DNA of 64,000 bases, taken from Agarophyton chilense. Lineage: Eukaryota > Rhodophyta > Florideophyceae > Gracilariales > Gracilariaceae. Location of the stretch: positions 558,001 through 622,000 of the forward strand of contig JARGXX010000113.1 in assembly GCA_030374765.1 (NCBI GenBank). The letters are read 5' to 3'. A program made the position numbers and the translations under genes. How positions within the stretch are numbered: position 1 is the first letter of the stretch; the number at the start of each line of letters is the position of its first letter. Under the pieces are notes generated by a model, which was not told the DNA's origin, made no database searches, and saw only the letters and a program-made list of their open reading frames with translations. Shown here piece by piece: positions 22,534 to 33,900 of this stretch.

Positions 22534-24429
22534 ATGTCTCGCTTTCCGGTCACTATACATACTTCTCTCCCAATGGGGTTCTTCACCACTTCTGAGGATC
22601 GCCACAAAACCGGCACATCGGTACAACTTTCTTTAACTCCTCCGACTTTCGGCGATAAGCAACTTCTCGCAACAGCAGTCTCAACCAACCCTCTCAAGGG
22701 AATGAACCCATACGTCACCAACCAACTCTCGGGGCCGTCGGCCTCCGCGCCGGCGGACAACGAAGCTCCCCAGCAGGGTGGATATTCCTCCGGTTTTGAT
22801 GCGGCTCCGTCAGGTACCGAACCTTCCGCCTCGGCGAGCAACGGACATCCTCAGGAGGATTTGGACATTAACGCGGAGGCGTGGATCTCCGCTCATGCGA
22901 TGCCCTTGGTAGCAAACTCCAGAGGTTGGATCTCAAACGAATCCTTTCGAAGGTGGAGTCCCCTTACCGATCCGGTGATATATTCCCGCGCTCCGTGGTT
23001 CCATCCGACAGCGGTTCGCGACGATGAGCTCATCGACTCCTACGTGGAGGACGGCTTATTGCCGGGTGGCCTACCTGTCGAGGTTGTACGTTCTCCCGAT
23101 TGGAGGGCGCGGGTAGCCATAGAGCCTCAATATCTATACCGCGGTCGCGGGGAGTCCCTGGACAAGGCGCGCGCAGCGATGGCGGCTCTGGCCTACCAGC
23201 GATTGGAGAGGTCACGCTTTGACCATCTGGTTCCCCCGGAGTACGGGCTCGATGTCGCCTATTACCGCACGTACGGTGAGGTCTCCTACGGGGATAACCT
23301 GGCAGCCTTTCCCGAAGCCGAGTTCCGCGGACCGGGTTTTCCTCTCCGAGAAGATATGCTCCAATGGAGTCGTCCCATCCTTCGGGCTGAATTCAGGTAC
23401 CTTCAACGGCTGTTTACCCAGTATGGGTTCGATCGACGCGTGCGCCTCGAGCGCGGCTCGCGCTCCCGTTTCGGGTTCCTTTTCCCGTGTCCTCACGTGG
23501 AACTGGAGGGTATCCGTAACACGGCGAAAGTTGGGCGATTCGTGCCCCTTCCAGCTTGGTGGAGTAAGGTCGAGGTCCCCCGAGGGTGCTTTGCTGAACT
23601 GCCCCCGTGCATCTACTATATCGGGTCTCGTTTGATGAACGACCCGAACTCGGGATACTGGGCCCTCGTTGCAGCCGAGTGGGCAGCCCGCGTAGCGGCG
23701 CACCTCCTCTGGGATGCTCATGACCATTTCCGTATCTGGTATATTCCTCCAATGCTACGGACCATCATGCGTCAGATCGACCTTGTCCCAGCGTTGGGTT
23801 CGGTCAGCAACGTGCAGGACCTGTATCCAATCTTGGACGGGATCGACAACACCCAATGGGATTGAGTTCCAGTGGAAAATCAGCCCGCAGGGGAAGGATC
23901 CGCGCGAGACAAGTCTCCCGGCCGGTACGATCCGGGCTCCGGTAACTGGGTTTATTACAATCCCTTCGAAGGGGTTGGCATCAGCGCGGCGCAAGCACGG
24001 GCGCTGATGGACTCGCATCGACCGATGCCGGTGGGACACCCGACGGGGTTCATTTATACCGACGATTACGAGTACAAGCCTCCAGTAGACCTGGACGATC
24101 CAGCGTAGGATAAAGACATGCCAGCTCCTAGTGGAGTACTCCCTGGAGAGCCATCTGCACCCTTCCAACCAGTGGGAACGACCTCAGCTGCGGCGGCGAA
24201 TGCATCCGGTGGCGGTCCATCTGCTCCCCCCGGGTGGGGTGTGGACACCCTTGCGCAGGCGCCGGTTGCCACTCCGCAAGCGGATAGTGTGCGACAAGGC
24301 CTCGTGAACGCGGGCATTCCGATTCCCCCGGGTATGACGGATGTGAACCAGATGTTGGCTTTCGCCTCGGCGTACCATCAGGGCCAGAATCCCAACGGTG
24401 GGGCGGGTCCCTCCTCGGGCTTTCCGTAG
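22534..24429 (+). pseudogene. aORF2: extra gene antisense to E2 gag-pol, unknown function
   Basis: One plus-strand frame of 632 codons runs from ATG 22534 to 24429 and is interrupted only by TGA at 23863-23865 and TAG at 24106-24108. The long first part is 443 codons. It is rich in Trp/Tyr/Arg motifs (YRGRGESLDKARAAMAAL, RFGFLFPCPHVELEGI, PPCIYYIGSRLMNDPNSGYW, DHFRIWYIPPMLR). The end is Pro/Gly/Ala-rich. PPCIYYIGSRLM corresponds loosely to PSVVAYHSSQLM of aORF1, and NWVYYNPF to FFWYDCDTD, so the family link is distant. No signal peptide or membrane helix is obvious. It lies tail-to-tail with the E2 chromodomain. GC content is high, as in the rest of E2. Confidence 0.7.
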
Positions 24430-24494
24430 TTCCGCCTTCGGGCAATTGTAGAGTCCATAGCTTGACGACAATAGTAAACTTCTGATATTTGCAT

Positions 24495-24660
24495 AACTTC
24501 TTTTCTTCTTCCTTCCTAGGATCTTAACTTCTACTTCATCTTCTTCATTCCTTCTTAGGATCTTCTTCATCTTCGTCTTCATCTTCTTCCCTTCCTAGGA
24601 TCCAATCTTCTTCTTAATCTTCTTCTCCACTTCGTGGGTCTTCTTTTCCTTTTTCATCAT
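24495..24660. repeat. Strand-asymmetric pyrimidine tract with TTCTTC repeats
   Basis: The plus strand is almost pure pyrimidine, with three imperfect copies of a CCTTCCTAGGATC/TTCTTAGGATC block about 40-55 bp apart among TTC/CTT repeats. It lies between the convergent ends of aORF2 and pol; on the pol strand it is a long purine tract. It could act as a transcription end region or internal plus-strand primer; this is inference. Confidence 0.6.
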
Positions 24661-24830
24661 AAACTGTCCCGATAACCGGTGCTGTGTTCCCCGGTTAACG
24701 GCGCTAGGCCGAGGGCCAGTAGACATTCCCTCTTAATAAGTGTTCTTCGGGATACTCTCCTCAATTCCTCTTCAGAGGTCCAACATCTTCCTCACTTCGA
24801 GGTCCCATCCACACCAGTTCCCGTGGTGGC

Positions 24831-25121
24831 TTACCCGACTTGGGCACGATCCAGATTTGGAGGCAAGGTTACCCGAGCGCGTCGGTGATAGGATAAAACC
24901 TTAGAACTCGGAAGGTGCTCAATGGGTTCCACTGTATCCTTCTCAGGCGAGAATCCGTACCATCGGACTTGGTAGCAAACTTCTCCCTCGGGGGTGTAGA
25001 TGTGACGCACAATGCGATCGATAACGAATTCCTGCGGGTACACTTTTCCCTGTTCGGGCTTCTCTTCCATCTTGGAACGCTCTAGTTCCCTTGAGAGTGT
25101 CAACGTAGGGTCTAGACACAC
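24831..25121 (-). pseudogene. E2 pol C-terminus: chromodomain
   Basis: The minus-strand frame contains FVIDRIVRHIYTPEGEVCYQ, then VRWYGFSPEKDTVEPIEHLP, a chromodomain. The aromatic Trp expected in DTWEP is Val, so one cage or core residue may be lost. It is in the same frame as the long pol ORF that stops at 25647, with stops in the 500 bp between, so a once continuous pol has decayed there. Confidence 0.8.
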
Positions 25122-25646
25122 CCCGGTGGGTTCTTTTCCGTGTTGCGAGCGGGTCTCAGCACTTCGTCCAAACGGCGCCGAGTGGCCTGTGGGCTACGTT
25201 GTAACTTCCGTCTACGGAGTCAAAACGGCCCAGTTTTGGGTTTTTCTTAAAGCTGAGATCTTTCCGATAACAACGGTGTTCTTTGATTCCGTGACGGTTG
25301 AGAAACCGCGAGGCGGTAGCGTCTCCAATCTCAGGGGGGTAAGACTTCAACGTCAACCCGAACTACGGGGACGAAGGTTGCTCCCGTGCAACGCGCCGTG
25401 CGATGGAGGCGGTTTGCGCGACGGTTGGTCGTCAGAGCCTTTTGATTGGCTCGGTGCGACTCGACGTGTGCCACACAAATGCGCGGGCGCCCCGTGTGGG
25501 GTGACCGTTCCTTGTGCGGTAAAATCTGCCTATGCGGATGTGAGGTGGCGCTTTCGACACGCGCTAGCACTCTCCTGAGCTGTCCCCGACGGGTCTCACT
25601 CATTTCTTTCCCAATCCTGAGGGTTACAGTGTATCCATAGGAGTTC

Positions 25647-28600
25647 CTATTCCCATTCCATAACGGAGAGCCAAATTTGGTCAACGTCGTCGTCGAGATC
25701 TTCCCCGTTCGGGTCCGCTGACAAAGCTCGTTCCCGAGAAAGCGGGGTTTGAGTGTGCGACACCTCAGTGTCTCGTCCGCGGCGGCAGGTGATCGTCGGC
25801 TCTGTAGGCGTCCCGGGTGCAGAGTTCCCCACACGACTCTCCCTAGGCGGGGTTTCGTCATCTTTTCTGACGTCGTGCTCGGCTGGGTCGGCGGTGATGT
25901 CGCTACCCATACGCTGGGGTTGTGACTTCTCTGTCGCCGGCTTGGTCTGGTTCGCCGTCTCACTGTGAGAACTAGATTCCCTGTTAGGGCGACTGGCTGA
26001 CGCCGAAACATCGTCCTGCGAAGGAACTAAGTCCTCCTCCCCCTCCTTCGGCGGAGAGCCAGGAGGCTTGATTCCCTCCGGTGGGGGAGTAACTCTGTAA
26101 GAGTTCGTTGACTGGGCCCTTGAGGGAGCGGGCCCAGGTTCGGGAGTATCCGAAGTTTCCGGTAGGTCGGTTAGACCACGTTCCGGGTGCGGAAGTATAA
26201 CGGGGCGAGTTTTCGAATCTCCGCTTGATGGGTTAACTTCCGTTGAATCATCCCCTGTGGAGGGCGTTGGTGCCGACAACACTTCCACATTTGGGTTGGG
26301 CGCTCGTGTGATGCGGTCCCTGGAGATCCGTTCGTGGCGGTTAGCGATATCCAATACCACCGTGTCCGGGTCTACAGAAACCACACGATAGGGTCCGTCT
26401 ACAATTGGCGAAAGCTTGTGCCTACGTTCCTTTTCAGGATTGTAGTATTCCTTTCGAAGGAAGACGAAGTCGTCGGGCTCCACCTGAGGTACAGGTTTGC
26501 GAACCCGATCGTCAAAGTCCTTGTTGTAGGCGCGTTGAGCTTTGTACATTGCTTTCCGGGCTATCGGCACCATCTTCGTAAGCCACTCCTTCCAGGCTTC
26601 TCGGTACAATCCCGGTGACGGGTACGTCGACAGCGTCGGTTCAGCCTCGATGGCGACCGGCGGCGGTTTCCTCGACAGTACCAGTTCGAATGGGGATAAC
26701 GATGTAACCCGATGTACCTGGGTGTTGTATGCATACGTGATAGCGTCTGTGTACAAGTCCCATTTTTTGGGGTGATCCGCAACATACGATCTCAAAGCGT
26801 TGAGTATCGTGCGGTTAAACCTCTCCACCTGGCCATTCCCCTGAGGGTGATACGTAGTGACAAATAAACTCCTTACATCAAGGATTCGACATACATCCTG
26901 AAAGAACTTTGATGCGAATTGCCCTCCGTTGTCGGATAACAACTGCACCGGCGGTCCATATACGAACACCCAATGGGTCACGAACGCTTGGGCGACGGTA
27001 GCAGCGGTGATCCGCTTCAGCGGCACAGTTCTCGTTAGCTTAGAGAATCTGTCAGAAATGACAAGCGGATACCGATGACCTCGGGCCGTCCTGATAAACT
27101 CCCCGAGGATGTCTATGGCCACGAATTCGAGTGGAGCCCGTGCCGGGAACAGCGTCAACTTCTTAGAGTGCTTCCGAAGTTTGACGTCATTCTTGGCGCA
27201 ATTGGCGCAGGCCCGTCTGACGGCGTAACAATCGAATGCCATTGCCGGCAAGTAAAAGTCCCTTCTCAACCTGAGGTACAGTTTTCTTCCCCCGGGGTGG
27301 GCGCCAACCTTCACATAGTGAGTGAGGTGTAATACCCTCTGTTGTAGGGTGTGAGGCACCACTATCCTCGGGCGAGGTCCAACGGTCCTGATTAGGTAAC
27401 CCTGATCGTCGTCCTCGAAAGGTAACTGAAATCCTCCGTTGAGGCGAGCCCGAATCCGTGTACAGAATGGGTCGAGCTGTTGCTCGCGTATCATCTCCTC
27501 TGGAGAGATAGGTATAAAAGAGCCGGTCGGCGAATCCAGACTCTCGTTGACGAGTATATCGTCACAAACATCATGCGTCAGCGGTGGAGCTCCTCCCTGG
27601 AGGTCCGATACCATAAAACATGGGATGTCATCGTCCTCGTAGGGTTCCGTTTCCGCTGTGGTTCCCAAGCGGGATAGTGCATCAGCCTGAGTGTTCAGCT
27701 TCCCTTTCTTGTACAGGATCTCAAAGTCGAATTCCGACAGTCGGAGACGCCAGCCCATAAGGCGGCCCGAGGGTTCGGAGATCTCCAGGAGCCAACGCAA
27801 GCATGCGTGGTCCGTATGGACTTTGAAACGAGTACCCATCAGATAGGGGCGAAGTGTAGCTAAGGCCCACACAACGGCTAAACATTCTTTCTCGGAGACC
27901 GAGTAGTTCCTTTCATGGACATTCAGGGAACGTGACCAGTACCCAATAGGGTGACGTTCACCATCCTCAGAGGATTGGAACAGTGCACACCCTACTTGGT
28001 TTGCACTAGCATCGGTGTCCACTTCGTAAGGGAGCCCAGGATTGGGTAGAGCCAAGATTGGCGGTGATGTTACGGCATTCACCAGTGCCGTGAAGGCAGA
28101 CGCTTCCGCGTCGCCAAAAGGTTCCAGTTCAACTGGTTGTCCCTTCGTCAGGAGCCTGTTCAGGGGGGTGGCAATATCCGCAAAGTTCGGGACGAATCGG
28201 CGATACACGTTACACAGACCTAGGAAGGATCGCAACTCCGTTTGAGTTTTCGGGTGTTTTGCTTCCTTCAAGGATCTCACTCGTACTTCATCGATTGAAA
28301 GCTGTCCGGGACGGATGATATGACCCAGATACTTAACCGAATCGGTGAAAAACTCGCACTTCTTGAGTTTCAAGGTGATTTCCGCGTCGCGGAGTATCTT
28401 CATTACGTTCCTGACGTGTTTGAGGTGGTCATCCAGGTTGTTGGAGAAGACAATAATGTCGTGTAAATACACTAGACACGCCCTCCACTTGAAGGGAGCC
28501 AACAGAATGTCTATCGCCCTTTGAAACGTTGCGGGGGCGTTTGTCAACCCAAAAGGCATCCTCCCGAATCGGAAAAGTCCTTGATGACACACGAAAGCCG

Positions 28601-28805
28601 TTTTCTCTCGATCTTCCTCCCTAATAGGGACTTGCCAGTAGCCCGAATTGGCGTCGAGGGTAGAGAAAACAGTAACGCTCCCAAGGGAGTCGATGTATTC
28701 GTCCATCCGAGGGATCGGGTACACATCCTTAATGGTTACCTCGTTCAGTCGTCTGTAATCGATGCAGAAACGCCACGATCCATCCGGTCTCGGAACTAAC
28801 ACCAC
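25647..28805 (-). pseudogene. E2 pol: RT (from fingers), RNase H, integrase
   Basis: 1052 open codons. RT: VLVPRPDGSWRFCIDYRRL, TLDANSGYWQVP and [13 protein letters not shown], then LVYLHDIIVFS at residues 111-121, where the second catalytic position of YLDD is His. RNase H: YEVDTDASANQVGCALF, IGYWSRSLNVHERNYSVSE and HTDHACLRWLLE. Integrase: HYVKVGAHPGGRKLY with CANCAKND (HHCC finger), FVAIDILGEF, LLSDNGGQFASKFF and YHPQGNGQVERFNRT (D, D, E all present), then a GPY/F-like module and a 250-residue Pro/Ser/Glu-rich tail. Its first codons are at the E3 insertion junction; the upstream half of the gene continues at 35693-36421. It once encoded replication enzymes, now split by E3 and with an altered RT active site. 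Confidence 0.9.
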
Positions 28806-28806
28806 G

Positions 28807-28811
28807 GGTAA
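28807..28811. repeat. E3 target-site duplication, left copy
   Basis: GGTAA directly before the E3 LTR; the right copy is GGTGA at 35688-35692. The uninterrupted pol sequence would read CGGGTGAGG, so the left copy has one later change. Confidence 0.8.
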
Positions 28812-29264
28812 TGTTAAGAATTCAGATGATTATTAATCAATTATGTTATGCATTTATGTTATGATTTAGTTATACTATGCTTTTAAGTATGTTATTTGAG
28901 TTTCAGTGCTTTGGCGGTCCAGTCCCATAATCCATTTTGACCCTAATCGTCATTTCAAGGACCATTGTCATCTCACACGTCACAATGACTTTATAGATGA
29001 CATTCTTGTCACAATCAACAAAACTGTCAACGTCAGCATCATCGAGCAAGTGACAACGAGGCATTGGACAGGCATGCACGATTGAACCTCGTGGAAGCAA
29101 CCATGTTTCACACGGCACCCAATTAGAATGGTACATTAGAAAACACTCTTTATGACCTCTTCTTCGAAGGTTCAGTAGTCTATATAAACCCTGGTCGACC
29201 GGACGACTCTCACCTCGGCCGTCACGATGATCAACCTTTTCAACCACTGACCAGTGTTCTAACA
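28812..29264 (+). repeat. E3 5' LTR
   Basis: TGTTAAG...TTCTAACA, 453 bp, with TATATAAA at 29181-29188 as a probable promoter TATA box about 80 bp before the LTR end. It is nearly identical to 35236-35687. Confidence 0.95.
29181..29188 (+). promoter_or_regulatory. TATA box in E3 5' LTR
   Basis: TATATAAA, conserved in both LTR copies (29181-29188 and 35604-35611). Its position leaves room for a short R and U5 before the LTR end. Confidence 0.6.
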
Positions 29265-29265
29265 T

Positions 29266-29283
29266 TGGTAGCCATCGCAATTA
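29266..29283 (+). other. E3 primer binding site
   Basis: TGGTAGCCATCGCAATTA starts 1 nt after the LTR. It differs from the E1/E2 site, so E3 uses another tRNA as primer. The tRNA was not identified. Confidence 0.6.
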
Positions 29284-30056
29284 ATATTGCGCTCACCTGA
29301 AACTGGCTCCCATTCAGCCCTAGAGGATTTTGCTATACAAAATTCGCTGGGTCTGAATGAGCCACAGAAATCCAGATCGTTACCGACTTTTTATTCCTGC
29401 CGCCTCTGTGCGGGTTTCCGGTGAGCTCAATACGTTCCCAGGTACCACCGTCATTATACAACCAGCAAGCCGTCCTCAGAGAACTACCGTCTTCGCCTCC
29501 GCTACCGCCGCCACCCCAGATCAACCCCCACAGATACCACGAATTTCGACCATCTCATTCCCTAGAATCTCACGTACCCCAACAACCGTTCAGACTGCCT
29601 CCGCAGTCGTCTCCCTTTCGAGAATAATTTTCAACCACCGGATCCACCTCAGATGCTATCAAAGCTTTGTAACACCAAGCAGCCGATAAGAGAGAAAACC
29701 GCTGTGAACAAGCTTATTGCAAGTAAATACCGACGAAGTTGTTGCTAAGTACTACCCATACTATTTTTTGCAAACTGCTCATTTTTGCCACAAATCCAGG
29801 AGTAGGGTTCAAAACCCCGCTCTCGGACATCTGAATTTGAGGTTCCAGAAACCATCGAAAAATCAAAGATTTTTAAGAATAGGTCGTTCAAACTTTTATT
29901 GAACTCAGGACCTTTAAGTTACAGACCGCGGCCCATACCCACTAGGCCAGACGCGCTGCCCGATCTGGCATCGTATCAGAAAATTCTTTAATTCATTTGG
30001 TCGGACCCTCGATTTCGGACCAATTTCGAAGGTTTTTCACTTAAATAGTTTGCGCA
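29284..30056 (+). other. E3 leader (untranslated region before gag)
   Basis: About 770 bp between PBS and gag. A 111-codon plus frame (29357-29689) is Pro/Thr/Ser-rich and has no recognisable domain. The 3' part contains tRNA-like sequence on the minus strand (see separate entry) and GGTTCAAAACC at 29798-29808, which resembles a B box. A long leader is usual in Ty3 elements and may hold packaging signals. Confidence 0.5.
29893..29961 (-). pseudogene. tRNA-like remnant in E3 leader
   Basis: The minus strand starts GGGCAGCGCG and continues with TGGCCTAGTGG (an A-box match), then CTGTAAC in an anticodon-loop-like place, and GGTCCTGAGTTCAAT resembling the T-arm. Stems are only partly complementary and the 3' acceptor is missing, so it is not a functional tRNA. 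It may be a tRNA-derived SINE or captured primer fragment. Confidence 0.35.
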
Positions 30057-30929
30057 ATGGCATTGACCCCGGGCATTCCTGGCACGCCCCCCCAAGTCCG
30101 TGCAAACCAGATTATGCAAAGTATGGCTCGCGCATTGGAAGAAACTCGCGGAAAAATGGAAAGATTAGAGTTGGAAGCTCGGACCAAGATATCAGCGTTG
30201 GAATCTTCAATGGCCGTACTGGCGAGTTCTGGAAGCTCCTCGTCCGCTCCGAAGATTAAAAAACCAGCAACCTTTTCTGGCAAGCAGAATATTGAAAGTT
30301 GGATAACTCATGTCCGCAATTACCTTGAAGGTACCCCTGACGAAAAAGCCATACCAATTGCGCTCAGTTACATTAGTGGCGCAGCGCATGAGTGGTATCT
30401 AGCCCAACAACGCAATGGACTGGAGTTGACTTCTCTCGATGACCTCTTCGAGCATCTGAAAAAGAGATTTACTACTGTGAACAAAGAAAAGCTTGCAAGG
30501 GATAAGCTTAGTAAGTAGAAACAGTACAAAGATGTTTAGCAGTATAATGAGGACTTCTTAAAAATTGTTCTTGATATTCCCAATATCAGTATGGAAGAAC
30601 AGCTCGATCGATATACCAGAAGATTGAAGAGCTTCATTTGGAAAGAACTCTGCACCAATGATTACAAGTCCTTAATTGAAGTCATGAAAGATGCAGAACG
30701 TGTTGAGTCAGCTTTCCGTCGGGGTGGACAGGCACGGTTTGGCAGGCAGGCGAGCATTTCATTATCATCTCAAGGACCTGTACCAATGGATATTGGAAAC
30801 ATGAAGTTAAAGAAATTGACCAAGGAAGAACGAGAAATGTGTCGAAAGAAAGGACTTTGCTATCGCTGTCGACAACCCGGACATATGGCGCGTGATGCGC
30901 GCTGCCCAAAAAACTCTCAAAGGAACTGA
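30057..30929 (+). pseudogene. E3 gag with two in-frame TAG codons
   Basis: One frame of 290 codons from ATG 30057 to TGA 30927-30929, broken by TAG at 30516-30518 and 30537-30539. The amino half has a helical region, then SWITHVRNYLEGTPDEKAIP and EWYLAQQRNGLELTSLDDLF, typical of the Ty3 capsid domain. The second half has MEEQLDRYTRRLKSF, PMDIGNMK and a zinc knuckle [16 protein letters not shown]. That knuckle has six residues, not four, before the last Cys, an unusual spacing. Both TAGs could come from CAG by one change. Gag is followed by pol in the -1 frame through a slippery site. Confidence 0.85.
30908..30914 (+). promoter_or_regulatory. -1 ribosomal frameshift heptamer, E3 gag-pol
   Basis: A_AAA_AAC is in the correct phase in gag (CCA AAA AAC), 12 nt before the gag stop. 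The -1 frame is open from there through the whole of pol to 34579, so the site can explain a Gag-Pol fusion. Confidence 0.75.
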
Positions 30930-33900
30930 CCAATGTACGTTCAGTACCAGCGTCAGTTCCACGCGACACCACTAGAACACCATCGAATCCCCTTAATCCA
31001 CCATTGAACCTCCTTAGGATACCAACGAACACCATTGAAACACCAAACACCAAACACGTCATAAACCAACCAACTACCCAAAGAATCATCGAATCTGCAG
31101 ATACCCTAGACCCACACAGAAACCCACCGAACCAAGGCATTTATAGACTACTCACGTCTCACATAGCGTCACCATTTCAAACACCATCAGTCGGACTACT
31201 TCTAGCCAGGATACGTGTTAATGGCAGGAAGTGTATTGCGCTCATTGACAATGGCTCCGAAATTAGCTTTTTGTCAAAAGCCACGAGCAAACAGCTAGAA
31301 CTTTCAACCATTAAGACAAATTACGAAGCTGAAATGGCCAACGGCTCCGTAACAGTATTACAGGAAACCAACAGTGCTGGAGTAACCATCGAAATAGGAA
31401 AATTCCAAGAACAACAACGCTTCGCAATTTGCGCACTATATGGATATGACGTTATTTTAGGAAAAAATTGGCTTTATGATTACAACCCTTACATCAACCA
31501 CAGAACCAATGAGATTAAATTCAAATACAATTGTCATATAATACGTATGAAAGCCGATATCAAAAAACCCGAGAAACTAATCACTGTGAACGCTATCAAG
31601 AAATCTTTACGGAAAAAGCTTCCCATCTTTGCTATCTCCACTCGGTCATTGAAGTCCGAATCTCATGAAATTGTTAAAGATTCCAGGTTGTCTAAGCTTC
31701 TGGAAGGATACAATGACTTGTTTCCTGACAAGTTACCAAAAGGACTCCCACCGCACCGAGATCAAGACTTTCATATTGAACTAACCCCAGGAGCAACACC
31801 TCAGAAAAAAGCAGTTTACCGAATGTCTGATAAAGAGCTAAAAGAACTTCGTATTCAATTGAACGAACTGATCGAACAAGGATTTATTCGCCTAAGTACG
31901 AGCCCTTGGGGAGCCCCAGTACTATTTGCAGCAAAAAAAGACGGAAGCTTGAGACTTTGTATTGATTTTCGAGCGCTCAACAGACTCACAGTCAAAAAGA
32001 GCTATCCCATTCCCAGAATTGATGACATATTCGATCAACTTAGAGGATCAAAAATTTTCACGAAAATTGACCTCCGTTGGGGATATCATCAGATACGCCT
32101 CTCAGACGAATCTATCCCACTTACTGCGTTCAGAACTCGATATGGACACTTTGAATTCTTGGTACTCCCCTTCGGTCTAACCAACGCGCCAGCAAGCTTT
32201 ATGATCCTGATGAACAATGTCCTGAAAGATTATCTGGACAAATTTGTCCTTGTTTATCTGGATGATATTCTCATTTACAGCAAAACTATAGATGAGCACG
32301 TTCAACACATAAGGCATGTATTCGACCAACTTCGTGCACACAAGCTGTATGGGAAGCTCTCAAAGTGTGAATTTTTACGAAGCAAGGTTGAATATCTCGG
32401 CCACATGGTTAGCTCTGATGGAATATATGTTGAAAATCATAAAGTGAAAGCTATTGTCAACTGGGAAACGCCTAAGAACAAGACCGATGTTCAAGCATTT
32501 TTTGGTCTTGTAAATTATTACAGGAGATTTATCAAAAACTGCTCTCAAATATCGAAGCCCCTTACAACGCTTTGTGGGAAGAACCCATTTCAGTGGGGAA
32601 GGGAGCAGAATTTCGCTTTTCAAAATCTCAAGTCAGCTATAACAAAAAACCCCGTACTCCGCCACTTTGATCCGAATCTACCCATTTCAATTACCACTGA
32701 TGCATCTCAGTACGCTTTAGGAGCTGTTATGGAACAGATTGAGAACTCTGTTGCACGACCTGTTGCATTTCATTCTCGAACACTTAACCCCGCGGAACAA
32801 AATTATGCAGCCCACGAAAGAGAACTTCTTGGTGTGATTGATGCTTTAAGAGTTTGGCGAGTATACGTTCATGGTCAATCATTTACCATTTACACAGATC
32901 ATTTCCCTTTGAAGTATCTAGAAACACAGCCAAATCTATCACAACGTCAAGTTCGTTGGCTAGAAAAAATCGTAGAATTTGACTTCAGGTTCGTTCCTAT
33001 CAAAGGAAAGTCCAATATTGTGGCTGATGCTCTTTCGAGGTACCCAAAGTGTGCAGGAGACACTCAAATTAGTAACCGTTCGTTACTACGAGAGGCATTG
33101 TCAAAGACCCGACCACTGAATTCAATTTATTTTCTCAACAAACTATCAAAGAAAGACCAACAATCGTTCGTCGATGGGTATAGAGCAGACCCAGAATTTG
33201 GTTCACTATATGGAACACCGATTTTACCATTTTTAAGAAAGAATGATCTCTTATTTCGAGAAAACAAACGTTGCATACCATCAGGCGAACTCCGAATGAA
33301 GGTTTTGAGAGAAAATCATGATTTACCAACTGCAGGCCATATGGCTTTCAAGAAGACTCTTCGAAGAATTCAGAAGTCTTATTATTGGAATACACTCAGG
33401 AGAGATGTGTCTCATTTCACAAGAACCTGTCAAAAATGTCAGGAGACAAAACCAAAGACACAAAAGCCGCAAGGCTTTCTCCAACCTCTAGAACCACCAA
33501 CGAAAAAATGGTCTCAAATAACGATGGATTTCATCACACCGCTGCCACGAACTAAAAAAGGAAATAGTGCCCTTTACGTGGTTGTAGATCGTCTGTCCAA
33601 ATTAGTTCGCATTATACCAACAACAAAGACTGTCACAGCCGTGGAAACTGCGAAACTTTATATTGACAACGTTTATCGTCATCATGGTTTGTCTGATGTA
33701 ATTATCTCAGACAGAGATTCTATCTTTATGAGCAGATTCTGGAAGGAAGTCTTTCGAGTTCTTAAAACAACGCTGCGACCTTCGTCAGCATATCATCCTC
33801 AGACAGATGGACAAACAGAAGTAGTGAATAAGAAGATTGAAGAAATGATCAGATGCTTTGTCAACCATCGTCAAACAAACTGGGATGAACACTTGGTAAA

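Noticed and set aside
25331-26011. 226-codon minus-strand open frame
   Set aside because: It overlaps the Pro/Ser-rich tail of the E2 pol in another frame; a shadow of the low-complexity coding region.
29893-29961. Functional tRNA gene
   Set aside because: A-box-like and anticodon-like parts exist, but stems do not pair fully and the 3' acceptor half is missing.
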